This document shows positions 1 through 8,594 of a stretch of DNA of 64,000 nt, one piece after another. Origin of the DNA: Shinella sp. (lineage in GTDB: Bacteria > Pseudomonadota > Alphaproteobacteria > Rhizobiales > Rhizobiaceae); assembly GCA_003248775.1 (NCBI GenBank), contig QFQX01000017.1:14587-78586 (forward strand). The letters run 5' to 3'. The position numbers and the translations under genes were made by a program. Within the stretch, counting starts at the first letter, position 1; each line of letters opens with the position of its first letter. The notes beneath the pieces were generated by a model, which was not told where the DNA came from, searched no databases, and worked only from the letters and a program-made list of their open reading frames with translations.

Positions 1-1
1 G

Positions 2-427
2 TTCCAGACATTCCACGTGCGGCTGGAACTGGCGGCCGCAGGTGGTCTCATCGTTTATGAAACGAAGCGCCGGAAGGGTCTGACCGACAGCCTTTATTAC
101 GGCCGCTCCGCCAGCACCGGCGCCAACCAGCAGATCTCGCAGGCCACGGCCTTTGACGCGATCCATCGTTTCCTGGCACTCGGCCAGTTCATCGCTCTTG
201 CGGAGGATGCCTCGCAGAACCACGCGATGGATGCCGGATACCCGCATTGCGCCGTCAACTTCTCCTATCGGAAGAAGGGACACCCCAAGGCGCTTTCCAT
301 GCTCATGGTCTTCATCGGTTTCAACGACGACGCCGATGCGCTCGCATATGCCGAAAAGGTCGAGGACATCTCGGCTTTCGTGACCGCGCGGCCCTGCAAG
401 GGAGACCGCGCCCACGAGTGGAAGTGA
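2..427 (+). CDS. Hypothetical protein, 3' part only
   Basis: The reading frame is open to the left edge, so the gene probably starts outside the window; the first possible internal start is a GTG at 17. The visible 141 residues form a soluble, mixed-composition protein with no signal peptide or membrane segment, ending in a charged tail (GDRAHEWK). I recognise no family. Cys residues occur singly (around AGYPHCAV and RPCKG) and do not form a CxxC pair. Downstream it is separated from the next, oppositely oriented gene by a two-hairpin repeat that may also end its transcript. Function unknown; the reality of the gene rests on its open frame and codon use resembling that of neighbouring genes. 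Confidence 0.55.
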   Translation, partial: FQTFHVRLELAAAGGLIVYETKRRKGLTDSLYYGRSASTGANQQISQATAFDAIHRFLALGQFIALAEDASQNHAMDAGYPHCAVNFSYRKKGHPKALSMLMVFIGFNDDADALAYAEKVEDISAFVTARPCKGDRAHEWK

Positions 428-442
428 GACCTAGTGGTCTGA

Positions 443-540
443 CCGAAACAGATGATACCCATCTGTTTCGGAAAGTCAGCCCACAAACCATTGATCTGGT
501 GGGGCGATTTGTCCTGACAGATGGGCACCATCCGTCAGGA
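443..540. repeat. Two tandem palindromes (RIME-like intergenic element)
   Basis: Two strong hairpins lie back to back between convergent genes. The first has 12-bp perfect arms (443-454 CCGAAACAGATG and 460-471) around a 5-nt loop, with further outer pairing of CTGAC (439-443) to GTCAG (475-479). The second pairs TCCTGAC (512-518) with GTCAGGA (534-540), with an inner ATGG/CCAT stem (521-524/528-531). The two-palindrome architecture of roughly 100 bp resembles the Rhizobium-specific intergenic mosaic elements (RIME1). Identity to that family is inferred from shape, not from alignment. It may also serve as a bidirectional terminator. Confidence 0.5.
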
Positions 541-557
541 TCGCACCATCAGGCGCC

Positions 558-1298
558 TTATTGGTTGCCGGCCTCTTCATAGAGCCGCTGGGCCTCGGTC
601 AGTGCGTCGTCCAGCCGCGTTCCGGCCCCGAAAAGCGAGAGCGTTTCCGGCTTCGACACGCCGGCTGGAAGATGCGGCGAGGCTTCCGTCTCGCCGATCA
701 CCGTGCGGACGGGAATGACACCGGCCCAGACCGGCAGACCGTAATCCTCCTCGTCATCGCCGACGTCCTTGGCGCGAACCTTGGCCGAAGCGTCCTCGAT
801 CCGCATGCCGATGACGGCCGTCGCCTTGATCTCCTGCCCGGTCGTTGGTCGAAGCAGTGTGCTGCGGTCCGGATAGAAGCGGTCGATGACGGCGCGCAGC
901 GCCTTTTCCTTCTCGGCGGGATCCTCCACCAGCCGGGCGGTGCCGAAGCACATGGCCGAGCGGTAATTGGCCGAATGATTGAAGCCGGAGCGGGCGAGCA
1001 CCAGCCCGTCCAGATGCGAGACCGTCAGGCAGGCCCGCGTTCCGGTCTTGAGATGGCGCAGCATGCGGCTGGCTGACGAACCGTGCCAGTAGAGCATGTC
1101 GCCTTCGCGCCAGTGGATCGTCGGCGTGCAGAAGGGCTGGCCGTCGATCACATAGGCCACATGACAGAGCATGCCGGCATCGAGGATCGCATGCACGGCG
1201 GTGCGGTCATAGCTGCCGCGCTCGTGCAGGCGCTTGACCCGGTTGCGGTCGGTAACGGGATAGGAGCCGGTCTCGGCTTCGATGGTGCTGGGGGACAT
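558..1298 (-). CDS. Pyridoxamine 5'-phosphate oxidase-family (NimA-like) flavoprotein
   Basis: A 246-residue soluble protein of the FMN-binding split-barrel class. The N-terminal 150 residues carry the family pattern: a start helix (DRNRVKRLHERGSYDR), then strands around CHVAYVIDGQPFCTPT and WREGDMLYWHGS, and the conserved region VSHLDGLVLARSGFNHSANYRS that typically contacts FMN. It is longer than PdxH and lacks its C-terminal signature, so it is unlikely to be the housekeeping PNP oxidase; such proteins are usually annotated as NimA-like flavin oxidoreductases. It is divergent from a MocR regulator across about 70 bp, an arrangement that commonly means direct control by that regulator. Substrate unknown. 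Confidence 0.8.
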   Translation of the reverse strand: MSPSTIEAETGSYPVTDRNRVKRLHERGSYDRTAVHAILDAGMLCHVAYVIDGQPFCTPTIHWREGDMLYWHGSSASRMLRHLKTGTRACLTVSHLDGLVLARSGFNHSANYRSAMCFGTARLVEDPAEKEKALRAVIDRFYPDRSTLLRPTTGQEIKATAVIGMRIEDASAKVRAKDVGDDEEDYGLPVWAGVIPVRTVIGETEASPHLPAGVSKPETLSLFGAGTRLDDALTEAQRLYEEAGNQ

Positions 1299-1366
1299 GA
1301 ACTTGCCTTCCTCGATGCTGTCGGTCTATCTATACAGGAGCATTGGTTCGAAATAGCTCCAATTCC

Positions 1367-2773
1367 ATGTCAAAAATGAAGACCAATCCGGCCGACTGGT
1401 CGGCCCTGATCCCGGTCCTGCCGGATGACGGGCCGCATACGACCGCGCTTTACCGAACCGTCCGCCGGCTGATCGAGACGGGCACGATTGCGCCGGGAAC
1501 CAAGCTTCCACCGACGCGGGATCTGGCGGCCCGCCTGAAGGTCTCCCGCGGGTCGGTGGTCGCCGCTTTCGAAATGCTGATCGCCGATGGCTTCGCCGAG
1601 GCGCGAACCGGGGCCGGAACCTTCGTGGCGGGGCAGGTCCCCGTCCTTCGCGCCCCCGATATGGTCGTGGAAGCGGCGGGGGACATCGCGCCGCCCCTGC
1701 CGGGCACGCTGGGGATCGCTACTGCCGATGCCCGTACGCTGAAGACGTTCCGGGCGCTGTTGTCCTGGCATCTGGCGCGGCCGGGCTTCGAACATTTCCA
1801 TTATGGCGATCCGCGCGGTTCGGTGGATCTGCGCGAAGCCGTCGCCAGCTATCTGCGGACGGCACGCGGGGTGCGCTGCGACGGCGCCTCCGTCGTCATC
1901 ACCCATGGCACCCAGCAGGCGCTCGATCTCTTCATCCGCAGCGCCTTGCAGCCGGGGGACGGCGTCTGGATCGAGGATCCCTGCTATCCCATGGCGCTGA
2001 CAGCTTTTGCTGAAGCCGGAATGCGGCTTTCGGGCATTCCGGTGGATGGCGAGGGTCTGGACCCGTTGGCGGGAGAAAGCGTGATGCCGGCGGCGCGTGC
2101 CGTCTATGTCACGCCATCGCACCAGTTTCCTCTGGGCGTCACCATGACCATGCCGCGCAGGCTGGCGCTGATCGACTGGGCGAGGCGCAACGATGCCTGG
2201 ATCGTCGAGGACGATTACGACAGCGAGTTCCGCTATGCCGGACCGCCACTCACCTCGCTGCAGGGCATGGATGACACGGGCCACGTCATCTATGTCGGCA
2301 CCTTTTCCAAGGCGCTCTTTCCTGGCCTCCGCATGGGTTACATGGTCGTGCCGCCGCCCTTGCGGGAAAAGGTCGTGGCGCTGAAAAGCCGCACGGACCG
2401 ATATCCGCCGACGCTGGCGGAGGCGGCCCTCACCGATCTCCTGCGCGAAGGGCATTTCGCCGCCCATCTGCGCCGCGCCCGTCGCCGCAGCGAGGCTGCG
2501 AGGAACGAACTGGTCGCGGGGCTGTTGTCCAATCCACGGGCGGGTATCGAGGTCGAGACGCCCGATCAGGGGCTACACCTCATCGCCCGGTTGCCGGCGG
2601 GTGTCGAGGATACGGTGCTGGTGGAGAAGGCGAGGGCGGCGGGGCTGGGTGTGCGGGCATTGTCCTCCATGAGTGTTTCGGGAGCGCTCCGGCAGGGGCT
2701 CGTCATCGGCTTCTCCGGTTTCAGCGGCGAAGAACTCAGGGCGTCGGCAAGCCGCTTCGTCGCGAGCTTGTGA
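1367..2773 (+). CDS. MocR/PdxR-type regulator (GntR HTH fused to aminotransferase fold)
   Basis: A 468-residue regulator with an N-terminal GntR winged helix (about residues 20-90, with PPTRDLAARLKVSRG as recognition region) followed by a class I aminotransferase domain. The PLP-binding lysine is seen in FSKALFPGLRMGY (K315), and the PLP phosphate and ring contacts in VEDDYDSEFRYAG and ITHGTQQALDLF are present. Such proteins sense PLP or amino-PLP adducts and often control vitamin B6, GABA or taurine genes. The divergent PNPOx-family gene is the obvious target. Start choice is uncertain: TTG at 1343 has an AGGAG only 2 nt upstream, while ATG at 1367 or 1376 gives a usual N-terminus but no clear ribosome site. 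Confidence 0.85.
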   Translation: MSKMKTNPADWSALIPVLPDDGPHTTALYRTVRRLIETGTIAPGTKLPPTRDLAARLKVSRGSVVAAFEMLIADGFAEARTGAGTFVAGQVPVLRAPDMVVEAAGDIAPPLPGTLGIATADARTLKTFRALLSWHLARPGFEHFHYGDPRGSVDLREAVASYLRTARGVRCDGASVVITHGTQQALDLFIRSALQPGDGVWIEDPCYPMALTAFAEAGMRLSGIPVDGEGLDPLAGESVMPAARAVYVTPSHQFPLGVTMTMPRRLALIDWARRNDAWIVEDDYDSEFRYAGPPLTSLQGMDDTGHVIYVGTFSKALFPGLRMGYMVVPPPLREKVVALKSRTDRYPPTLAEAALTDLLREGHFAAHLRRARRRSEAARNELVAGLLSNPRAGIEVETPDQGLHLIARLPAGVEDTVLVEKARAAGLGVRALSSMSVSGALRQGLVIGFSGFSGEELRASASRFVASL

Positions 2774-2884
2774 GGAGCGGTCGCGATGGCGCGCCTTGCG
2801 GACGAAGGCTCCGCACTGCTACTAGGTGAGCACGCGAACAGCAGGAAGCCATGGCAGGGAGGCCGGGCTGGATTAGGAGACGGC

Positions 2885-3151
2885 GTGAAGTTCCTCGACC
2901 CACAGCATCCGTTTTTCAAACCGCTCTGGCGCCGTATCCTGACGGTGGTCGCCCCCGCCGCCTGGGGTCTGGTCGAGCTTTCGAACGGTGCCTCCGGCTG
3001 GGCCATCCTGTTTTTCGGCGCATCCGCCTATGCGGCTTACGAACTGCTGTTCATGTTCGAGCGTAGCAATCGGGACGCGGCATCCCCTGCCGACAAGGAC
3101 AGATCGCCGGTGGACAACGATGGCGCTGATGGCGGCGACGGCGGCGATTGA
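2885..3151 (+). CDS. Small DUF3329-like membrane protein
   Basis: An 88-residue protein beginning KFLDPQHPFFKPLWRR, followed by two close hydrophobic stretches (about residues 15-33 and 35-55) and a polar, Asp/Gly-rich tail. The HPFFKPLWRR opening matches my memory of short alphaproteobacterial DUF3329 proteins, whose domain also occurs at the N-terminus of PhoR. I chose the GTG at 2885 because AGGAGA (2875-2880) lies 4 nt upstream; the longer open frame to 2786 adds a non-conserved-looking sequence. It starts 111 bp after the MocR gene and is probably transcribed with it or from its own promoter. Function unknown. Confidence 0.6.
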   Translation: MKFLDPQHPFFKPLWRRILTVVAPAAWGLVELSNGASGWAILFFGASAYAAYELLFMFERSNRDAASPADKDRSPVDNDGADGGDGGD

Positions 3152-3254
3152 CCGGTTGAGGAGATGGTCTCTCCGGCCTCAAGATGACCTTGCAAAGGCT
3201 CGGTTCCGTCAATAGGTTGCCCGCCTGAAACGATTTAAATGCAAGGAGTGGCCC

Positions 3255-4244
3255 ATGTTGCGTTTTGGAATTCTATCGACGGCGAAGATCGGACGCGAGT
3301 TGGTGGTTCCGGCGATACAGGATGCGGAAACTTGTGTCGTTACTGCTGTAGCGAGCCGCGATCTGGCCAGGGCGCGCGTCATGGCCGACCGCTTTTCCGT
3401 GCCGCATGCCTTCGGTTCCTATGAGGAAATGCTGGCGTCCGACGTGATCGACGCCGTCTACATTCCCCTGCCGACGGCGCAGCATGTCGAATGGGCGATC
3501 AAGGCGGCCGACGCCGGCAAGCATGTGCTCTGCGAAAAGCCGCTTGCGCTCAAGGCCGCGGAGATCGACGCCGTCATCGCCGCCCGCGACCGCAATGGCG
3601 TTCTCGTCTCCGAAGCGTTCATGGTGACTTACGCTCCCGTGTGGCGCAAGGTGCGCTCGCTGCTGGCGGAAGGTGCAATCGGCAAGCTGCGGCATGTGCA
3701 GGGCGCCTTCACCTATTTCAATCGCGACCCCGACAACATGCGCAACAAGCCTGAACTCGGCGGTGGCGGTCTGCCGGATATCGGCGTTTACCCGGCGATC
3801 TCGACCCGCTTTGCGACGGCTGCCGAGCCGCAGCGCGTGCAGGCCGTTGTCGAGCGAGACCCGGAATTCGGCACCGACATCTATGCCAGCGTCAAGGCGG
3901 ATTTCGGCGGTTTCGAGTTGAGTTTCTATGTTTCCACCCAGATGGCCAACCGCCAGACTATGGTGTTTCACGGCACGGGAGGCTTCATCGAGGTCCGCTC
4001 GCCCTTCAACGCCGACCGCTGGGGCGCGGAAGAGGTGGAGCTGACCAACCGGGCGCATACCGAGTCACAGATCTTCCGTTTCCAGGACAGCCGCCAGTAT
4101 CGCTGCGAGGCCGAGGCCTTCGCGCATGCCGTGGAAACCGGTGATTACAGCGATGTCGTGAGCCTCGAAAACTCCCGCGCCAACCAGCTCTTCATCGATG
4201 CGATCTACCGCGCCGGCGAGAAGGACGGCTGGGAGGCGGTGTAA
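3255..4244 (+). CDS. Gfo/Idh/MocA-family NAD(P)-dependent oxidoreductase
   Basis: A 329-residue dehydrogenase. The N-terminal Rossmann fold opens with [16 protein letters not shown] (the usual GxGxxG is degenerate here: G-x-L-S-T-A), and the diagnostic EKP motif is in [10 protein letters not shown], with the catalytic Lys of the family. The C-terminal alpha/beta domain contains [15 protein letters not shown], matching the D-x-G-x-Y catalytic segment of sugar and trans-dihydrodiol dehydrogenase relatives. These enzymes oxidise cyclic polyols or sugars with NAD(P). The gene has its own short leader with an AAGGAG site and converges on gtrA with a 7-bp gap. Substrate not predictable. Confidence 0.88.
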   Translation: MLRFGILSTAKIGRELVVPAIQDAETCVVTAVASRDLARARVMADRFSVPHAFGSYEEMLASDVIDAVYIPLPTAQHVEWAIKAADAGKHVLCEKPLALKAAEIDAVIAARDRNGVLVSEAFMVTYAPVWRKVRSLLAEGAIGKLRHVQGAFTYFNRDPDNMRNKPELGGGGLPDIGVYPAISTRFATAAEPQRVQAVVERDPEFGTDIYASVKADFGGFELSFYVSTQMANRQTMVFHGTGGFIEVRSPFNADRWGAEEVELTNRAHTESQIFRFQDSRQYRCEAEAFAHAVETGDYSDVVSLENSRANQLFIDAIYRAGEKDGWEAV

Positions 4245-4251
4245 ACCGCCC

Positions 4252-4626
4252 TCAGCGCCGGAAGACGAAGCGGGAATAGCCGAAGAAGCTGAAGGCCATG
4301 GCGGCGATCGAGGCGAGCACGAGTGCCGCGAATGGCGTGAGCATCGGCGCCGAGATCAGCAACGCCGAATAGAGCAGGTAATTCACCACGGCAGATGTGA
4401 TGCCCACCGAACCGTAGCGGAACCCTTCGACGGCAATCGAATGGCGCGACGCCCCGAAAGTGAAGCTGCGGTTGAGAAACCAGGTGCAGAAGAGAGCGAC
4501 GGCAATCGCGACGAGGCGCGCGAGAAATGGTCCGAGCGGTGTCGTCTTGAGCAGCTGCATCAGCACAGCCGCGTCGATCAGGAAGCCGACCGTACCGACA
4601 ATGCCGAAGCGCAGAAGCTTCTTCAT
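4252..4626 (-). CDS. GtrA-family membrane protein
   Basis: A 124-residue protein with four predicted membrane helices, opening LLRFGIVGTVGFLIDAAVL and carrying WFLNRSFTFG, the conserved N-R-x-[FW]-T-F segment of the GtrA family. GtrA-like proteins are thought to help flip or present polyprenyl-phosphate-linked sugars across the inner membrane. Its start overlaps the stop of the upstream glycosyltransferase by 4 bp (ATGA at 4623-4626), so the two are translationally coupled. Together they form the usual GtrA/GtrB pair that supplies a lipid-linked sugar to a periplasmic GT-C transferase; a candidate lies divergently at 5789. Confidence 0.9.
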   Translation of the reverse strand: MKKLLRFGIVGTVGFLIDAAVLMQLLKTTPLGPFLARLVAIAVALFCTWFLNRSFTFGASRHSIAVEGFRYGSVGITSAVVNYLLYSALLISAPMLTPFAALVLASIAAMAFSFFGYSRFVFRR

Positions 4627-5636
4627 GCGGCATCCGCATCGGCGCGGCGGGCGGGGTTGTTTTGTTGCTTGCCCGTGGCGGCCCTTTCGGAAAGTGCGGG
4701 GCGCAGGGCCGGCAGGTTCATGTAGTGGATCCTAAGCTGTTCGGCGCGCGAGCGGGCGAGCGAATCCAGAATCAAAGCGGCCGTCAGCGACAGGAACGAC
4801 ATCATCAACAGGACTGTGGCGAGAATCCAGCTCGGGACGCGGCTGACATAACCCGTGGCGAAGAATTCGAAGAGAACCGGCACCATGAATCCGACACTCA
4901 GTGCCATAAGGGCGACGCTTATGCTGCCGAAGAAGGCGAAGGGCCGGATTTCCTTCATCAGCATGGCGAACATCCAGAGGATCTTCGCACCATCGCGGAA
5001 GGTCGAAAGCTTGGAGTGCGAACCTTCCGGACGACGGCCGTAGTCGAGTTCAAGCTCGCAGATCGGCAGTTTCAGCCGGGTCGCATGCACTGACATTTCC
5101 GTCTCGATCTCGAAGCCGCCGGAAACGGCGGGGAAGCTCTTGACGAAACGGCGGGAAAAGGCCCGGTAGCCGGACATGATATCGGTGAAATCATTGCCGA
5201 ACAGGAAGCGGTAGAGCGCATTGAACATACGGTTGCCGAAGGCGTGGCCCTGGCGTCCGGCATCGGCATGCACGCCGAGCCGCGTGCCGACAACCATATC
5301 GGCACGCTCGGTGATCAGTGTGCGGATCAGTTCTTCGGCATCCTCTGGAGCGTAGGTGCCGTCGCCATCGGCAATGATATAGATGTCGGCGTCGATGTCG
5401 CAGAACATGCGACGCACGACATGACCTTTGCCCTGGCGGCGCTCGCGCACCACGGTCGCGCCTGCCAGTGTGGCGGTCAGCGCGGTGCTGTCGGTCGAGT
5501 TGTTGTCGTAGACATAGACGCGGGCCTCCGGCAGCGTCTCGCGGAAGCTGCGCACGACATTGCCGATGGTCGCGGCCTCGTTGTAGCAGGGCAGGAGAAC
5601 AGCCACATCGAGATTGTCAGACCATGTTGCGCGCAT
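4623..5636 (-). CDS. GT2 glycosyltransferase, GtrB/DPM1-like
   Basis: A 337-residue family 2 glycosyltransferase. The N-terminal catalytic domain shows VAVLLPCYNEAATIG and the metal/nucleotide-sugar motif IIADGDGTY (D-x-D), and SGYRAFSRRF and GGFEIETEMSVHA match the acceptor-site segments of polyprenyl-phosphate mannosyl/glucosyl transferases. Two hydrophobic helices follow near residues 235-300, as in GtrB proteins, then a polar tail. Expected reaction: transfer of a hexose from a nucleotide sugar to undecaprenyl phosphate at the cytoplasmic face. It is coupled to gtrA downstream by a 4-bp overlap and is divergent from the GT-C-like gene across about 150 bp. Confidence 0.88.
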   Translation of the reverse strand: MRATWSDNLDVAVLLPCYNEAATIGNVVRSFRETLPEARVYVYDNNSTDSTALTATLAGATVVRERRQGKGHVVRRMFCDIDADIYIIADGDGTYAPEDAEELIRTLITERADMVVGTRLGVHADAGRQGHAFGNRMFNALYRFLFGNDFTDIMSGYRAFSRRFVKSFPAVSGGFEIETEMSVHATRLKLPICELELDYGRRPEGSHSKLSTFRDGAKILWMFAMLMKEIRPFAFFGSISVALMALSVGFMVPVLFEFFATGYVSRVPSWILATVLLMMSFLSLTAALILDSLARSRAEQLRIHYMNLPALRPALSERAATGKQQNNPARRADADAA

Positions 5637-5788
5637 GTGGATTTCTCGCTTGAAAAGGGTTCTGCCGTTACGGTGAACGGCGGCGCTTTACTATTTCTTG
5701 AGAACGTTAAAGTTAGGTTTCCCGCATCGACACTATCTGTGATCTTGCCGGCCATTTCTGCCGAGCGAGGCCGGTTCGCGGGGAATGA

Positions 5789-7621
5789 ATGCCCATGGCC
5801 GATCATGCCATTTCCGTCGGAACGACAGAACCGTTCTGGACACGTCTCCGGCTGGTTCTTCCGATCTACTATCTGATTCTGGTTGCCGCCCTCGTTCTCA
5901 TCCATCTGCCGGGTGCCGGCGATTATGTCGGCGCGGACAATGACGACTGGATGCGCCTGATCGAGGTGCGCGACCTTCTCGGCGGACAAGGCTGGTTCGA
6001 CCTGACCCAGTATCGGCTCGGTCTGGCGGGCGGTACGCCGATGCACTGGTCTCGCTTCATAGATCTGCCCATCGCCTTGTTGATCCAGCTGTTCGGACAG
6101 TTTCTCGCACCCAAACCTGCCGAAGCCGCGGCCCTGTTCGTCTGGCCTGTCTTCCTGATCCTGCCGCTGCTGGCGGCGATTGGTCTTGGTGCTCGCCGTA
6201 TCGGCGGCGCGCCTGCCATGCATATCGCGCTGGGTCTCGCTTGCGTCTATGTCGTCACCTCCAACCGTTTTCTTCCCGGTGCGATCGATCATCACAATGT
6301 CCAGCTCGTTCTTCTCGCGACCATCGCTGCGATGCTTGTCGATCCGCTGCATCGGGCAGTAAGCTTTGCACTTGCCGGATTTTGCTGCGCGCTGGCCATT
6401 GCGATCGGGGCCGAGACAACCCCTCTGATCGCGGTCGTCTGCCTTGTCGTCGCAGTAACCTGGGCATGGCATGGGGCGGGCTATGCCGCCGCTGCCCGGG
6501 CCTTCGGGCTCACCCTGGCGCTCGCCGTTTCCGCCTTCTTCTTCCTGACTGTGCCGCCTCGCCTCTATGCCAATGTCACCTGCGACAGCCTTTCTCTCGG
6601 ATATTTCGGCATTGCGACCGTCGGTGGCGTGGCGCTTTTCCTGTCCACTCTTCTCTTTGCCGAGGGATCGCGCGGCAAGCGTTTCGCCATTCTCGCATTC
6701 GATGGCGTGGTGGTGCTTGCGACCGTGTTGCTGCTCGCGCCGCAATGCCTGCAGAACCCGCTGAACGATCTCGATCCGCTGCTGGTGACGATGTGGCTCA
6801 ACGAGGTGACCGAGGCGCAGTCAGCCCTTGCGCAGTTGCAGCGCGAACCGGGAAGTTTCGGCGGATATTATCTTGTCGGCTTCTTTGCCGTCATTGTCTG
6901 CGCCTCCCGCATCGTTCTCAGGGATCGTATCGAGGCGCATGCCGTTCTCCTGTCGCTCATTCTTGCAAGCTGGGCCATCGCACTTGTCCAGGTGCGTGGC
7001 GCGGCCTTTGCCAATCTTTTGTCGATCCTGCCGCTTTCCGTGCTGATTGCCGAGTTACGGCGCAACGCCAATCGCAATCCCGAGCATATGGGGGCAGGGC
7101 TCACCTTTGCCGTCGCCACGCTGTTTGCCGTGCCGAGCGTATGGATGCTGGGCGGCACCTTCTTTACCGAGGGTTCCTACGGGGTAATCAATCGTTTGCG
7201 CGGACAGATTGCAAAGACGGCTAACCCAGGCGAGGATTGCACCAGCGCCCGTGCCTTGATGCAGCTTGGCGGACTGGAGCCGACAACGGTCGTTGCCGGA
7301 TCGGAAGCGGGCGTGAAGATCTTGCGCTATACGCCGCACCGCGTGCTGACGGCACCCTATCATCGCGACCAGGGTGGCATGCTGGCGGAACTGCGCATTG
7401 GCATGGCAACGCCGGAAGCAGCACTGCCTCTGCTGCGCAGTTCGGGAGCAACCGTCATTGCCTATTGCAGGACGGATCCGCAGGCGAGGATGGTCTCGGA
7501 AATGGAGCCCGGCGGACTATATGCCGCCCTGGCCAAGGGCAAGGTCCCCGCCTACCTGCAGGCCCTGCCGAAGGACCCGGCATCCGGCTTCGTTCTTTAC
7601 CGGATAACGCCCGGCTCGTAA
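5789..7621 (+). CDS. Polytopic GT-C-like membrane protein (STT3/ArnT-type glycosyltransferase candidate)
   Basis: A 610-residue integral membrane protein with about ten hydrophobic segments in the first 430 residues and a soluble C-terminal domain of about 150 residues. After the first helix comes an acidic loop, GADNDDWMRLIEVRD (residues 48-62), reminiscent of the first D-containing loop of GT-C transferases, and PGAIDHHNVQ (DHH at 167-169) resembles the DHH segment of STT3/AglB oligosaccharyltransferases. This suggests a periplasmic transferase using polyprenyl-linked sugar. The divergent GtrA/GT2 pair could supply the donor. Family assignment is inferred from motifs only. ATG at 5795 is an alternative start. 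Confidence 0.6.
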   Translation: MPMADHAISVGTTEPFWTRLRLVLPIYYLILVAALVLIHLPGAGDYVGADNDDWMRLIEVRDLLGGQGWFDLTQYRLGLAGGTPMHWSRFIDLPIALLIQLFGQFLAPKPAEAAALFVWPVFLILPLLAAIGLGARRIGGAPAMHIALGLACVYVVTSNRFLPGAIDHHNVQLVLLATIAAMLVDPLHRAVSFALAGFCCALAIAIGAETTPLIAVVCLVVAVTWAWHGAGYAAAARAFGLTLALAVSAFFFLTVPPRLYANVTCDSLSLGYFGIATVGGVALFLSTLLFAEGSRGKRFAILAFDGVVVLATVLLLAPQCLQNPLNDLDPLLVTMWLNEVTEAQSALAQLQREPGSFGGYYLVGFFAVIVCASRIVLRDRIEAHAVLLSLILASWAIALVQVRGAAFANLLSILPLSVLIAELRRNANRNPEHMGAGLTFAVATLFAVPSVWMLGGTFFTEGSYGVINRLRGQIAKTANPGEDCTSARALMQLGGLEPTTVVAGSEAGVKILRYTPHRVLTAPYHRDQGGMLAELRIGMATPEAALPLLRSSGATVIAYCRTDPQARMVSEMEPGGLYAALAKGKVPAYLQALPKDPASGFVLYRITPGS

Positions 7622-7634
7622 GTGATTATTGACC

Positions 7635-7865
7635 CTAATGCGCGGGCCGCCTGCGACAGGCAAACACCACGAGCAGCAGATCGACGAGACCGATGTTGAA
7701 CCCGATGACCGCGGTGGCGAGCGGCAGCAGCGATGCCGGCTCGGGCGGGAGCACGAGGGCCAGCATGAAGACGAAAGGAATGAGAAGCGCAACCAATGCG
7801 ATCGCAAAGGCCGAGCGCGTCATTCCCGCGGCGATACCGATCGCCATGGTTGAGAAGAATATCAC
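7635..7865 (-). CDS. Small hypothetical membrane protein
   Basis: About 76 residues dominated by hydrophobic segments (IFFSTMAIGIAAGM, FAIALVALLIPFVFMLALVL, LLPLATAVIGFNIGLVDLLLVVFAC), predicting two or three membrane helices with an Arg-rich end (CRRRPAH). The frame is open further upstream to 8054, but that part has no membrane or family character, so I placed the start at a GTG (complement of 7863-7865); no good ribosome site supports it. It lies tail-to-tail with the GT-C-like gene, 13 bp apart. No family recognised. Confidence 0.4.
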   Translation of the reverse strand: MIFFSTMAIGIAAGMTRSAFAIALVALLIPFVFMLALVLPPEPASLLPLATAVIGFNIGLVDLLLVVFACRRRPAH

Positions 7866-8115
7866 AGTTATCCCTACCCCTTGGTCATGAAAATTCCCTA
7901 CCACGACCGGCCGGGAATCATCCTGATCCACATCAAGCAGACATAGCGGAAATTCATCTGGAAGCGCCAGATTTTTCGGCGTTCTGGCAAGGTTCTTACG
8001 TTTTCTTGCCCGAAAAAAGCAAAGAACCGGTTTCACGGGTTCGCTTCGGCCCAATGGGGAGGTCGGGGCCGGCAGAACGGTCGCCTGCCCCGGATTTCAA
8101 GGGAGGGGCGAATGG

Positions 8116-8379
8116 TCAGACCAGGCCGACGATGCCGCTCGTCGTCGTGCCGGTGGCGAGCACCCGGTTTACCCGCAACGGCAGGATCGAACCGCCGGGG
8201 ACGTTCGTAAGCACGATGCTCGCGCCGGACGTCATGACGACGGAGATATCTCCGCCCGAGCCGATATAGAGGCCGCGAGTGGTCTCGAGAAGGTTCGCGT
8301 CGTCATCGGGAAGGATGGTGAAGCCGGTCGAGGCGGGACCGGAGAGGGAGGGATGGACGTTGGAGAAGCGATCGGTCAT
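8116..8379 (-). CDS. Orphan spike base protein, gene-transfer-agent/phage-like
   Basis: An 87-residue protein with a Gly/Thr/Val-rich beta pattern: PASTGFTILPDDDANL, TRGLYIGSGGDISVVM, and GGSILPLRVNRVLATGTTTSGIVGLV. The TRxLYxGxxGD and ILPxRVxxVLATGTTxxGI segments match what I recall of the spike base protein family named after Rhodobacter capsulatus Rcc01079, a gene transfer agent component. The start is the ATG at 8377-8379 (complement), with AAGGAAA 8 nt upstream; the longer open frame is not supported. No other phage or GTA structural genes surround it, so it is either a domesticated orphan or a separately located GTA accessory gene. Confidence 0.6.
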   Translation of the reverse strand: MTDRFSNVHPSLSGPASTGFTILPDDDANLLETTRGLYIGSGGDISVVMTSGASIVLTNVPGGSILPLRVNRVLATGTTTSGIVGLV

Positions 8380-8594
8380 GTCAGGTTTCCTTTTGAGATT
8401 GGTTGACGCGCAATTGTCCGGCGAAATGGTCGGGCGGGGATTGCCGGGCGCTTTTTTCGCGAAAAATAACCGTTCTTCTCCGCCTTGACCGAGGCCAGAA
8501 CCATGAAAACAGGAGAGGTTTTGCGCGAGCGGCAAGCCGGGGATTGGAAAACCTCGTTGCTGAACTTCCCCGAAATTTGCGCTAGGGAAGAAGC

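Noticed and set aside
5477..6745. About 420-codon minus-strand frame opposite the GT-C-like gene
   Set aside because: Composition is highly charged and repetitive, and it crosses the divergent promoter region. It is a codon-bias shadow.
7866..8054. Longer start for the small membrane protein and an extra 60 residues
   Set aside because: The added part has no membrane or family character, and no ribosome site supports it.
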